NCBI GenBank assembly: GCA_016867715.1
Contig: VGIW01000011.1
Location: 1-56,032 of the forward strand
Source of the DNA: Candidatus Eisenbacteria bacterium
GTDB taxonomy: Bacteria > Orphanbacterota > Orphanbacteria > Orphanbacterales > Orphanbacteraceae
DNA: 56,032 nt
Direction: 5' to 3'
A program made the translations under genes and the position numbers. The notes under the pieces were generated by a model. The model worked only from the letters and a program-made list of their open reading frames with translations, did not search any database and had not been told where the DNA came from. Of the stretch, positions 6,604 to 14,479 are shown in pieces (within the stretch, counting starts at the first letter, position 1; each line of letters begins with the position of its first letter).

Positions 6604-9600
6604 TTGACGGGCAACCATCGGTCCTTCTCTTTGTCTTTCTTCCTCTCTCTTTTCTCTTTCCTCTCCTCTCTCTCCTTCCCCTCGTCTCTCGCCGCGGCTT
6701 CGTTCGTCCCGCCGGCGGGCGTTCATCGGGGGGGGGGGCGGTCCTCGATCGGAGCGGCTCCTTCCGAGTCTTTCTCGTCCGTCCGAGCTTTGCGTGTGAA
6801 GGAAGAGGTCGAGGGGACCTATCGGCTTCTCGCGATTCTCATCGAGTTCTCGCCGGACGACGATCCGACGACGACGGGGAACGGCACCTTCGGCGACGTG
6901 ATGGACGCGAACGAGGCGGTGTACGGCGACAGCTTCCCCGAGCTCTTCGACATCCCGCGCGACGCCGCGTACTTCCGCGAGCAGCTCCGCTACCTCGCGC
7001 AGTATTACGAAGCCGTTTCCAAGGGAAAGCTCCGGATCGAGGCGACGGTCCCCGACACGATCTTCACCGCGCCGGAGATGATGGCGTACTACGGAGACAA
7101 CGAAGAGACCTCGCGCCGGCAGTCCGCTCTTCTCCGCGACGCGGTTCTGCGCGCCGACCCGCTCGTCGACTTCTCCGCGTACGACGGCCTCTTCGTTTTC
7201 CACGCGGGGGCGGGGGAGGAGACCGACGTTCTCGGCGATTCCCCCGGCGACATCTGGACGGTCTATCTCGCGCTCCCTGATCTCGCCGCCGCCCTCGCGG
7301 ACTCGGGGATGGAGGATCGCTTCCGCGGCATCCCGACCGATGATCGGACGGGAACGGGAGACACGTTCTTCGTGGCCGAGGGGGTGATCCTCCCCGAGAG
7401 CGAGACGCAGGACTCCTTCGGGGGGAGGCCTCTCGCGCAATGGACTCTCGGCGTCGCGGCGCACATGATGGGGAGGCTTCTCGGAGCCCCGTCCCTCTTC
7501 GACACCGATGCGGACGACGGAACGTCGTCGCAGGGGATCGGCGGTTTCGGGATCATGGGGACCGGGCTCTGGAACTCGGGGGGGATTCTTCCCCCGCACC
7601 CATGCGCGTGGACGAAGGTCTTTTTCGGATGGGAGGAACCGCTTCTCGTCGAACGGGACACGACGATCGCTCTCCCTCTCGTCGCGCGCGCGGATCCGCG
7701 CCCGAAGATCTTGAGGATCCCGATCCACGAGGACGAGTACTGGCTCGTCGAGAACCGCTACAAGGACGAGAACGGAAACGGCCGGTTCGACTTCGACGAC
7801 AAGAACGGCGACGGGATTCTCTACCCGTTCGAGGATTCCTACGAGGGGGCGGAGTTCGATTGGTCGATCCCGGCGGAAGGGTCGATCGAGGGATCGGGGA
7901 TTTTCATCTGGCATATTGACGAGGCGAAGATTCGCGAGTCGGGGGATTTTCGCTCGAGGAACGCCGTGAACGCCGATCCGGATCGGAAGGGGGTGGATCT
8001 GGAAGAGGCGGACGGCATTCGGGATCTCGACCGGCGGGCGACTTCGCTCGAGGGTTTCGGATCTCCGGCCGACTCGTGGCGCGCCGGGAACCGGACCCGC
8101 TTTGGGCCGGACACCGATCCCTCGACGAGCACTGCCTACGGCGCCCGCACGGGGATCACGATCGAGGTCGAGAGCCCGGCGGAGAGCGTGATGACCCTCT
8201 CGGTCGCGTTCCGCGAACGGCCGCGGGGGTGGCCGGTGCGCGCCTCCGGCGTCCGCGTGGTCGGTCCGGTGATCCCGGTGAGGAGCGCGCGGGAGGGGAT
8301 CCTTGGGTTCGCTTTCGCGTACTTGGACACGGCGAGCGGGGCGAGCTTCGGGAACATCCTCGGCCTCGACGGAAAGCCGCTCGACGGATGGCCGGCGGAG
8401 CTTCCGGGCGGAGTCTCGTTCGCTCCGTCCGCGTTCTCGGCGGCGGCCGACGGACCGATCGCCCTTTACTTCCCGATGGTCAATGGCTCGATTGTTCGGA
8501 TGAAAATGAACGGAGTGATCGATCCGTCCGGCGCGTGGGGGGACTCGATCGCGGGAGCCGATGGGCAGTTCCTCTCCTCGGCGGCGCCCGAGGGCTCGCT
8601 CGTCTCGCTCGTCCTCCGGGGCGGGGAGACGACCGTGTTCGCGCTCGATCCGGCCGGAACCGCACGCGACTCGATCGCGCGCCTCGAGGGACGGGCCGTC
8701 GGCCCGGCGGCGCTCGGGTCGGGGATTTGGGCCGCCACCGACGCGGGGAAGCTCATGCGGGTCGAGGCGGGAGGCGTCCCGCAAGAGATCGAGACGGAGG
8801 GGACTCCCTCTCCGCCGATCCTTCTCCGGCATCATCTGAGGCCCGGTCCCACGGCCGGCGAGAACGCGCTCGTCGAAAAGGCGGCGGTCGCATCCGGACG
8901 CTCGCTTATCCTAAGCCCGTCGGGGCTTCCGGGCGGAGACCTTGTCGCGGCCGACCTCGGAGCGACGGCAGTCGGGATCCTCGCCGCCGCCGACATCGAT
9001 CGGGACGGGTTTCCGGAGATCCTCGCGGGGAGCGGCGACGGAAAGCTTCATGTGCGAAACGTGACCGGCGCCCCCTCGGCCGGATGGCCGCTCCGCGCGG
9101 GACACGGACCGAAGAGCGACCCGGGCGATCCTCCGATCGGGTCGCCGGCGGCGGGCGATCTCGACGGGGACGGGACGATCGAGATTGTTTTCGCGACGGA
9201 ACACGGGAGCATCGGCGTCGCGGACGCGGAGGGCCGGATGCTCCCGGGCTTCCCGGTCGCGGCGGCGGGAAGGAGTCCCTTCGGGGTCGCGATGACGGCG
9301 TCCCTCGATGAGGAGACAACGTATGTTCTCGTCGCGACGGAAAGGGGCACCTTCGATCTCCTCGTCTTCGGCTCCTCGGCCGGGCGGATCGAGTGGAGCG
9401 GGTACGCGAACGGCGCGGGGCTCGCGGGGCTCTACCGCTCCTCTCCCTTCGAGCCGAGAGGAGGGGAGGGTCTCTTCGTCGACAAGGAGACCTTCTGCTA
9501 CCCAAACCCGGTCGGGCCGGGGGGGATCGCGCGGATCCACTATCGCCTCCGAGAGGAGGCGGAGATCGGCGCGCGGGTCTACGGGATCGACGGTTCGCTC

Positions 9601-9789
9601 GTCGAGGAGTTTCCGCCGTCGCTCGTTCCCGCGGAGACGGGGGAGTTCGTGTGGGACACGCGCTCCGTGGGGAGCGGGGTCTACGTCGCGAGGCTCGAGG
9701 CGCGCCTTCGGGGAGGAGGGGCCGGGCCGCGGAACCCTTCGGCGCCGCGCGAGGAGGTCAAGTTCGTCCCGATCGCGGTCGCCCGCTGA
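6604..9789 (+). CDS. Secreted M6-peptidase-like protein lacking the catalytic motif, with propeller-like repeats and FlgD-like sorting domain
   Basis: A 1061-residue exported protein. Residues ~1-32 form a signal peptide. Residues ~70-540 resemble M6 (immune inhibitor A-like) peptidases, with VFHAGAGEE, FGIMGTGLWN, LVENRY and IFIWHIDE in family order. At the position of the zinc motif HExxHxxGxxxLYD the protein has HMMGRLLGAPSLFD (H287, M288, R291), so the catalytic glutamate and second histidine are gone. Residues ~720-930 carry FG-GAP/VCBS-like D-x-DxDG calcium-type repeats (DIDRDG, DLDGDG). The last ~80 residues, from CYPNPV to the end, match the FlgD-like Ig/Por-type C-terminal sorting domain. 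The TTG start at 6604 follows GGGGAGGG and gives the complete signal peptide. A PorV-like gene follows. Confidence 0.85.
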   Translation: MTGNHRSFSLSFFLSLFSFLSSLSFPSSLAAASFVPPAGVHRGGGRSSIGAAPSESFSSVRALRVKEEVEGTYRLLAILIEFSPDDDPTTTGNGTFGDVMDANEAVYGDSFPELFDIPRDAAYFREQLRYLAQYYEAVSKGKLRIEATVPDTIFTAPEMMAYYGDNEETSRRQSALLRDAVLRADPLVDFSAYDGLFVFHAGAGEETDVLGDSPGDIWTVYLALPDLAAALADSGMEDRFRGIPTDDRTGTGDTFFVAEGVILPESETQDSFGGRPLAQWTLGVAAHMMGRLLGAPSLFDTDADDGTSSQGIGGFGIMGTGLWNSGGILPPHPCAWTKVFFGWEEPLLVERDTTIALPLVARADPRPKILRIPIHEDEYWLVENRYKDENGNGRFDFDDKNGDGILYPFEDSYEGAEFDWSIPAEGSIEGSGIFIWHIDEAKIRESGDFRSRNAVNADPDRKGVDLEEADGIRDLDRRATSLEGFGSPADSWRAGNRTRFGPDTDPSTSTAYGARTGITIEVESPAESVMTLSVAFRERPRGWPVRASGVRVVGPVIPVRSAREGILGFAFAYLDTASGASFGNILGLDGKPLDGWPAELPGGVSFAPSAFSAAADGPIALYFPMVNGSIVRMKMNGVIDPSGAWGDSIAGADGQFLSSAAPEGSLVSLVLRGGETTVFALDPAGTARDSIARLEGRAVGPAALGSGIWAATDAGKLMRVEAGGVPQEIETEGTPSPPILLRHHLRPGPTAGENALVEKAAVASGRSLILSPSGLPGGDLVAADLGATAVGILAAADIDRDGFPEILAGSGDGKLHVRNVTGAPSAGWPLRAGHGPKSDPGDPPIGSPAAGDLDGDGTIEIVFATEHGSIGVADAEGRMLPGFPVAAAGRSPFGVAMTASLDEETTYVLVATERGTFDLLVFGSSAGRIEWSGYANGAGLAGLYRSSPFEPRGGEGLFVDKETFCYPNPVGPGGIARIHYRLREEAEIGARVYGIDGSLVEEFPPSLVPAETGEFVWDTRSVGSGVYVARLEARLRGGGAGPRNPSAPREEVKFVPIAVAR

Positions 9790-9846
9790 GGATTTCGGCC
9801 GGTTGTGAAGAACGGGGGACGGAGGTAAGATTACACAGGATGTCCT

Positions 9847-9867
9847 CTCCCGCGAGGGTCGCGGGAG
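9847..9867 (+). other. 9-bp perfect hairpin between the M6-like and PorV-like genes
   Basis: CTCCCGCGA and TCGCGGGAG (9847-9855 and 9859-9867) flank a GGG loop. There is no T tract, so it is more likely an RNA-stability or processing stem, or a weak attenuator, than a full intrinsic terminator. Confidence 0.45.
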
Positions 9868-9907
9868 CGGGGGTGCTGCCGGGCGAGAACCGCCGGAGTC
9901 AAGACAG

Positions 9908-10813
9908 ATGAAACGCTTCTTGTTTGTTTCGGCCGCCGCCCTGTGCGCGGCGGGCTCCGCTGGCTCCGCGCCGGTCGGGCTCCGCTCGATGCTTGTCGAT
10001 CCGGGGGTCGCCGCTTCCGGAATGGGATACGCGTACACGGCGGTCGCCGATGACGCGAGCGCGCTCTATTGGAACCCGGCGGGGCTCGTGCTCGGCGCCG
10101 AAGGGTACGATCTTCTTCTCGCGCACACCGAGTGGTTCGTCGAGCATCGGATGGAGTATGCGGTCGTCGCCTGGAATCGGGGCGCCGATGCGCTTGCCGC
10201 GGGGATCAGCGGGCTCTACGTCGGCGGGATCGAGCGGCGGGACGAGAATCCGACGCTGGAACCTCTCGGCGACTTCGGCGCGTACGACATCGTTGTTTCT
10301 CTCGCCTATGCGCGGGCATGGGGTCCGCTTCGGGCCGGTCTCGCCGCGAAGCCGTTCTACTCGAAGATCGACCGGGTGAGCGCGCACGGCGTGGCGGCGG
10401 ATCTCGGCCTTCAGGCGGACACGCCGATCGAGAACCTCACGATCGGCGGGGCGATCGCGAACTTTGGGAACGAGCCCTATTATGTGGAAGAGAGGTTCTC
10501 GCTCCCGCTCGATCTTCGAGGCGGCGCCGCCTATCGGATTCCGCTTCCCGCGGAGTCGGGCGAGCTTCTCGTTTCCGCGGAGGTTCGAAAGTCGAGGGAC
10601 GACGACGCGCGCACGCATTTCGGCGGGGATCTCCGCCTCGCGAGCGGGATCTCGCTCCGCTTCGGCTACAAATGGGGCTACGAGGAAGAAGACTACGCGT
10701 TCGGCATCGGGATCGCGCGCGGGTTCTACTCGATCCAGTACGCTCTGGTCCCCTTCCAGTCCGATTTCGGGAACGTCCATCGCTTCGCGCTCGGCCTGCA
10801 CAGGGACAAGTAG
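9908..10813 (+). CDS. PorV/PorQ-type outer-membrane protein
   Basis: A 301-residue protein with a signal peptide (cleavage near residue 20). It starts its mature part with the PorV/UPF0164 signature, in which an early Gly-Met-Gly-Tyr-Ala-x-Thr-Ala-Val-Ala-Asp-Asp stretch is followed by ALYWNPAGL. The rest alternates short beta strands with turns, as in a FadL-like barrel. PorV-type proteins help export or anchor proteins that carry type IX-like C-terminal domains, and the gene just upstream ends in such a domain. The ATG at 9908 has GGAG eight bases upstream. Function in secretion is inferred from family and context. Confidence 0.8.
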   Translation: MKRFLFVSAAALCAAGSAGSAPVGLRSMLVDPGVAASGMGYAYTAVADDASALYWNPAGLVLGAEGYDLLLAHTEWFVEHRMEYAVVAWNRGADALAAGISGLYVGGIERRDENPTLEPLGDFGAYDIVVSLAYARAWGPLRAGLAAKPFYSKIDRVSAHGVAADLGLQADTPIENLTIGGAIANFGNEPYYVEERFSLPLDLRGGAAYRIPLPAESGELLVSAEVRKSRDDDARTHFGGDLRLASGISLRFGYKWGYEEEDYAFGIGIARGFYSIQYALVPFQSDFGNVHRFALGLHRDK

Positions 10814-10923
10814 GCGGATTCCTGCATCCGCCGGACAATTCGGTACCTCAATTCGGTACCTGATACCTCATTCCTGAGATACCCCATTTCTGACAAGTAG
10901 ACAGATTCCTGAATTCGGTACCT
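10805..10923 (+). repeat. Short direct repeats downstream of the PorV-like gene
   Basis: The last codons of the PorV-like gene and the following bases (10805-10824, GACAAGTAGGCGGATTCCTG) recur 87 bp downstream at 10892-10911 with two mismatches. AATTCGGTACCT occurs three times (10837-10848, 10850-10861, 10912-10923), the first two almost in tandem. A 7-bp hairpin GGCGGAT/ATCCGCC lies directly on the stop codon (10813-10832). The stretch looks like a local duplication or repeat array with a GGTACCTGA core. Confidence 0.6.
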
Positions 10924-10938
10924 GACACCGTACCTGAC

Positions 10939-11397
10939 GCCACCACGGCGGGTGGCGGCCACGGGGCGTTGGGCCACTAACGCTTGTCGCTCCCACGGTC
11001 GCGACAAGCCCAAGTGGCCCATGCGCCCCTCCCACTCGCGCGCAGCGACAGCGAGCACGGCAGCGGGCGGATGGCCGACACGACTGAGCCGGGGCTCCCC
11101 GTCGCGAAGAGCGACGGGGTGGCGAGGAAGCTCCTTCGCGCATGCGGCGCGAAGGAGTGACCCGCCGTCCGACGACTGAGCCACGCGCGGGTGGCGGCGG
11201 CAGGCATCCGCGAGAAGCGCAGCCACCGAGGCTCGGCGAATTCAACCACTCGTCCCATAGGCGCGACCGAGGCTGCCGAGGGAGTCCCCGGAGCGCGAAG
11301 CGCGGAGGGGGAGCATCGAGCGGACAGCCGCCGACAGGACCCGCGCGTCTGGGAACGTCATCCCGGCGGGCCGTGGCCGCCACCCGCGCGTGGTGGC
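10939..11397. other. 459-bp highly folded element with terminal inverted repeats (candidate structured RNA or MITE-like element)
   Basis: The ends, 10939-10964 and 11371-11397, are inverted repeats that match except for about one base (GCCACCACG at one edge, GGCGGCCACGG at the other). Inside are strong stems: GGGGCG/CGCCCC, GGGCCACT/AGTGGCCC and GCTTGTCGC/GCGACAAGC stacked in one hairpin (10963-11029, 23 pairs); CCCCGTCGC/GCGACGGGG around GAAGA (11097-11119); and CTCCTTCGCGC/GCGCGAAGGAG around ATGCG (11131-11157). CGACTGAGCC occurs twice (at about 11080 and 11173). No frame here reads as a credible protein. It could be a large non-coding RNA closed by an end-to-end stem or a non-autonomous mobile element; the strand is undetermined. 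Confidence 0.5.
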
Positions 11398-11410
11398 GGG
11401 GGTTTCTGTA

Positions 11411-11438
11411 CCAGGTACAGGAACGATCCTGTACCTGG
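11411..11438. terminator. Perfect 12-bp palindrome (candidate bidirectional terminator or REP-like unit)
   Basis: CCAGGTACAGGA and TCCTGTACCTGG around an ACGA loop, ten bases past the stop of the convergent lpxH-like gene. It has no clear T run. The GTACC core is shared with the GGTACCT repeats at 10837-10923, so it may belong to a repeat family rather than being a dedicated terminator. Confidence 0.45.
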
Positions 11439-11448
11439 CACAAGAGGC

Positions 11449-12234
11449 CTACTCCTCGAACCGCTTGAGCGTGATCGCGCCGCCCGTCATCTCCGCGAAG
11501 GTGAACGCCTCGATCCAGTCGCCGAGGATCACGCACTCCCCCTCGTCGTAACGGAAGTGTTCGGCGAAGTGGATGTGCCCGAGGATGACGCAGTCGAACC
11601 CCTCTCGAAACTTCCGGCGGACCGCGTCCTCGAGTGTTCGGTTCAGGATGAACTTCTTGCGGCTCGTGTGCGCGCGGCTCACGCGCGAAGCCCATCGCGC
11701 GAGCGGGATGCCGATGTCCGGATGAATCCAATGATACGCGCGGATCGCGGCTGGATTTCGGACGATGCGGCGGAGCAGGCGATAGCCGGGATCATGCCCG
11801 GCGGCCAGGTCGTCTCCGTGCGTGAGGTAGATGCGCTTCCCCTGGAGGCGGAGATCGATCGGCCGGTGGAAGACCGAGATCCCGATCGTCTCGCGGAAGA
11901 AACGGCCGATCCAATAGTCGTGGTTCCCCGCGAGATAGCGCACGTCGACCCCGGCGCGCGCGAGCTCCGCGAGCTCCCGAAGGACGAGGACGGGGACTCT
12001 GGGGAGCACTTCGGCATACTCGAACCAGAAGTCGAAGAGATCCCCCGCGATGTAAAGGATCCGCGCCCGCTCGCGGACGTGCCGGAGGAAGCGAAGGAAC
12101 CTCTCGATTCGCGCTCGCTCCTCGCTCTCCCGGCCCGCGCCGAAATGGGCGTCCGCGACGAAGAAGACCGGATCGTCGCGCCGTTCGGCCGGCGCCGAGG
12201 AGCGCAAATCGTTCGCGGATTGCATGCCCGGCAT
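11449..12234 (-). CDS. lpxH: UDP-2,3-diacylglucosamine diphosphatase-like metallophosphoesterase
   Basis: A calcineurin-like phosphoesterase of about 261 residues. The metal-ligand motifs occur in family order: DAH, GDLFDFW, GNHDYW, HGDD and GHIH. The GDLFDFW/GNHDYW wording is typical of LpxH, which cleaves UDP-2,3-diacylglucosamine to lipid X in lipid A synthesis at the inner membrane. The start is uncertain: ATG codons at 12234 and 12225 lack a good ribosome binding site, and an in-frame start at 12261 is also possible. The gene diverges from the coiled-coil/HtrA pair and ends next to a strong palindrome. Confidence 0.8.
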   Translation of the reverse strand: MPGMQSANDLRSSAPAERRDDPVFFVADAHFGAGRESEERARIERFLRFLRHVRERARILYIAGDLFDFWFEYAEVLPRVPVLVLRELAELARAGVDVRYLAGNHDYWIGRFFRETIGISVFHRPIDLRLQGKRIYLTHGDDLAAGHDPGYRLLRRIVRNPAAIRAYHWIHPDIGIPLARWASRVSRAHTSRKKFILNRTLEDAVRRKFREGFDCVILGHIHFAEHFRYDEGECVILGDWIEAFTFAEMTGGAITLKRFEE

Positions 12235-12292
12235 GGTAGCATCCGCGTCGGAAGCGGGCAAACGGAAAGCCCCTACGCCGAGGGAGAGAAAG

Positions 12293-12739
12293 ATGAACGA
12301 CGAGAAGCGCGACGACGCGACGCGTGAAGGATCGGACGAGACGCCGAAGGGACCGCCCCCCGGGGCTCGCCGGACCGAGCCGCGGGACGAGCCTGAGGAA
12401 GGTTCGTTCTGGGAAAAGGTCCGGAGGGGCGTCGTCGAGGGATATCAGATCGCCGCCGAGAAGACCGACGTCTACGCCCGCATCGCGAGCCGGAGGCTCC
12501 GGGTCGTCGGGATCACGCGCCGGATCGAACGATTCCGTGCCGAGATCGGGGAGAGGGTGTACGATCTTCTCACGATGAATCCGGAAGCGAGGATTTCCGA
12601 AGATTCGTTCGTGAAGGAGATGGTCGAGCGGATCCGCAACGCCGAAGAGGAGCTGACGCGGGTCGAGGCGGAGATCGAGGAGATCCGCCGGGAGTCGCGC
12701 GGGAGGGGCGCGGAGACGCGGGAGGGGAACGAGACATGA
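12293..12739 (+). CDS. Small charged coiled-coil protein, function unknown
   Basis: A 148-residue hydrophilic protein with no signal peptide or membrane segment. A low-complexity, charged N-terminus (~1-45) is followed by FWEKVRRGVVEGYQIAAEK and a helical, heptad-like region to the end (~60-135), so an extended coiled coil is likely. I do not recognise a named family with confidence. The ATG at 12293 has AGGGAG upstream. The stop overlaps the start of the HtrA protease as ATGA, so the two are co-translated and may work together in envelope stress, which is inference. Confidence 0.75.
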   Translation: MNDEKRDDATREGSDETPKGPPPGARRTEPRDEPEEGSFWEKVRRGVVEGYQIAAEKTDVYARIASRRLRVVGITRRIERFRAEIGERVYDLLTMNPEARISEDSFVKEMVERIRNAEEELTRVEAEIEEIRRESRGRGAETREGNET

Positions 12740-14232
12740 CCGAGGAGGCACGCGCGCGCCGGAGATGGGCCCGACGGGCGGGGGGAGCGGCGCTCGGCGC
12801 CCTCTGTTGGCTTCTCGTATCCGCAAGCTGCAAGTGGGCTCCCTCTTCGCAAGCGGGCGAGAGGATCTCTCCCCCCGCGGAAGCGGAGCGTCGCCTTCCG
12901 CCGCCCGTTTCGGGGACGACGGAGGCGCTCGGAACGTTCGAATCCCCGTTCGTGCGGATCGCGGATCTCGTCAAGCCGGCGGTCGTGAACGTGAGCACGC
13001 GGCGGATGTTCGCGCATCCGCCCGTCGGGGGGAGGGACCGCCTACGCGACTTCTTCCCGGAGGACGGAACGATCGAGGTCCCCTCAACCGCGTCCGGCTT
13101 TGTTTTTGATGCAAGAGGTTATGTCCTCACAAACAACCACGTCGTCCAGGAAGCCGAAGAGATCCGCGTCAGCTTCATCGACGGCCGAGAGTTCGTCGCC
13201 GAGGTGGTCGGCGTCGATCCGAGCACCGACGTCGCGGTGATCCGCGTCCGCGGGGAAGGACCCTTCCCGGTCGCGCGGATCGGAGACTCGGACAGCATTC
13301 AGGTGGGCGATTGGGCGATCGCCGTCGGAAACCCGCTCGGGTATCTCGAGGGGAGCGTCACGGTCGGCGTCGTGAGCGCCAAGGGCCGGTCGGACCTGGA
13401 CATCGCGGGGGGAACGCCCGTCTATCAGAACTTCATCCAGACCGACGCCTCGATCAACTTCGGCAACTCGGGAGGACCACTCGTCAACATCCGCGGGGAG
13501 GTGATCGGCGTGAACACCGCGGTCAACCCGACGGGACAGGGGATCGGGTTCGCCATCCCGATCAACTTCGCGCGGAAGATCGCCGAGGAGCTGATCGCCA
13601 GCGGAAAGGTCCTGCGCGCCTACATCGGCATCTATCCGCAGGAGCTGACGCCGGACATCATCGAGGGGAAACGGCTGCGGGCGACCGAGGGGATTCTCGT
13701 CGGCCAGGTGATTCCGAATAGCCCGGCCGAGAAGAGCGGCCTCACGCGAGGAGACGTCATCCACTCGTTCGATGGAATCCCGGTCCGCGGGGTTTCGGAT
13801 TTCCGGATGCTCGTCGCGGAGAGCCGGGTCGGCAAGCGGGTCACGGTTGAGTTCACCCGCGACGGCGAGCGGCGGAAGGCGAACGTCGTTCTCGTCGAGC
13901 GTCCCGACGTCGTGACGGCGGGCGAGGAACGAGCGGAAGCGGAGACGTGGCTCGGGCTCCAGGTGGTGGACCCGGCGGAGGAGCCGGAGGTGGTTCGAAC
14001 CCTAGGCCTCGTCGGGCATCCCGGAGTGCTCGTCTACTCGGTGGAGCCGGGGAGCGCCGCCTGGCAGGGAGGGATCCGGATCGGGGATCTGATCCAGGAG
14101 ATCGGGGACAAGCCGATCCGGAACCTCGAGGACTACGAGGGAGTGCGCGAGGAGGTGCGGTCGCCCGATCGGCCGATCGTCTTTCTCGTCTTCCGCGAGG
14201 GCTTCACGCAATACGTCGCGGTGCGGCCGTAG
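12736..14232 (+). CDS. HtrA/DegP-type serine endoprotease with two PDZ domains
   Basis: A 498-residue periplasmic protease. Residues ~14-32 form an export signal; C32 after SAS could be a non-canonical lipidation site. The trypsin-like domain has H135 (NNHVV), D165 (STDVAVI) and S245 (FGNSGGP). PDZ1 spans ~285-390 and PDZ2 ~400-498. HtrA enzymes degrade or refold misfolded envelope proteins. The gene is coupled to the upstream coiled-coil gene by an ATGA overlap. All catalytic residues are present, so the enzyme should be active; whether it acts like DegP, DegQ or DegS is not decided by sequence. Confidence 0.93.
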   Translation: MTEEARARRRWARRAGGAALGALCWLLVSASCKWAPSSQAGERISPPAEAERRLPPPVSGTTEALGTFESPFVRIADLVKPAVVNVSTRRMFAHPPVGGRDRLRDFFPEDGTIEVPSTASGFVFDARGYVLTNNHVVQEAEEIRVSFIDGREFVAEVVGVDPSTDVAVIRVRGEGPFPVARIGDSDSIQVGDWAIAVGNPLGYLEGSVTVGVVSAKGRSDLDIAGGTPVYQNFIQTDASINFGNSGGPLVNIRGEVIGVNTAVNPTGQGIGFAIPINFARKIAEELIASGKVLRAYIGIYPQELTPDIIEGKRLRATEGILVGQVIPNSPAEKSGLTRGDVIHSFDGIPVRGVSDFRMLVAESRVGKRVTVEFTRDGERRKANVVLVERPDVVTAGEERAEAETWLGLQVVDPAEEPEVVRTLGLVGHPGVLVYSVEPGSAAWQGGIRIGDLIQEIGDKPIRNLEDYEGVREEVRSPDRPIVFLVFREGFTQYVAVRP

Positions 14233-14391
14233 GCTGCGCCACCACCTGGGCTACCGGAACGTCCGCGAAATCCAACCGGTGGTAGGGTTGGGGCGGCTCG
14301 TCGAGCGGGAAACGGGGACGGACATGCGCCGTGTTCCGCCCTTTTAATTGCTTACAGGACAAGCAGTTGACTCACCGTCGCGGAAAAGAGC

Positions 14392-14419
14392 TTGACACGG
14401 TTTTCGACCTTTGGCTAGT
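14392..14419 (+). promoter_or_regulatory. Candidate sigma-70 promoter for the M23 peptidase gene
   Basis: A perfect TTGACA (14392-14397), a 16-bp spacer and the weak -10 GCTAGT (14414-14419). It lies in the 247-bp gap after the HtrA gene, about 60 bases before the TTG start at 14480. Nothing else clear is seen in that gap beyond a 6-bp CCAACC/GGTTGG stem at 14272-14291. Confidence 0.5.
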
Positions 14420-14479
14420 TTCGACCCGATTCCGTTCAGTCTCGGTTAAACTCTCGAGCTCGCATAAGGGAACCGCGTT

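Noticed and set aside
10939-11397. RNase P RNA, tmRNA or another common large RNA
   Set aside because: The conserved core sequences that I know for RNase P RNA and tmRNA are not present; the element was left unnamed.
10868-11731. Open frames of about 290 and 166 codons across the folded 10939-11397 region
   Set aside because: Both are rich in Arg, Pro and Ser, cross the terminal inverted repeats and the end of lpxH, and lack a ribosome binding site or any domain.
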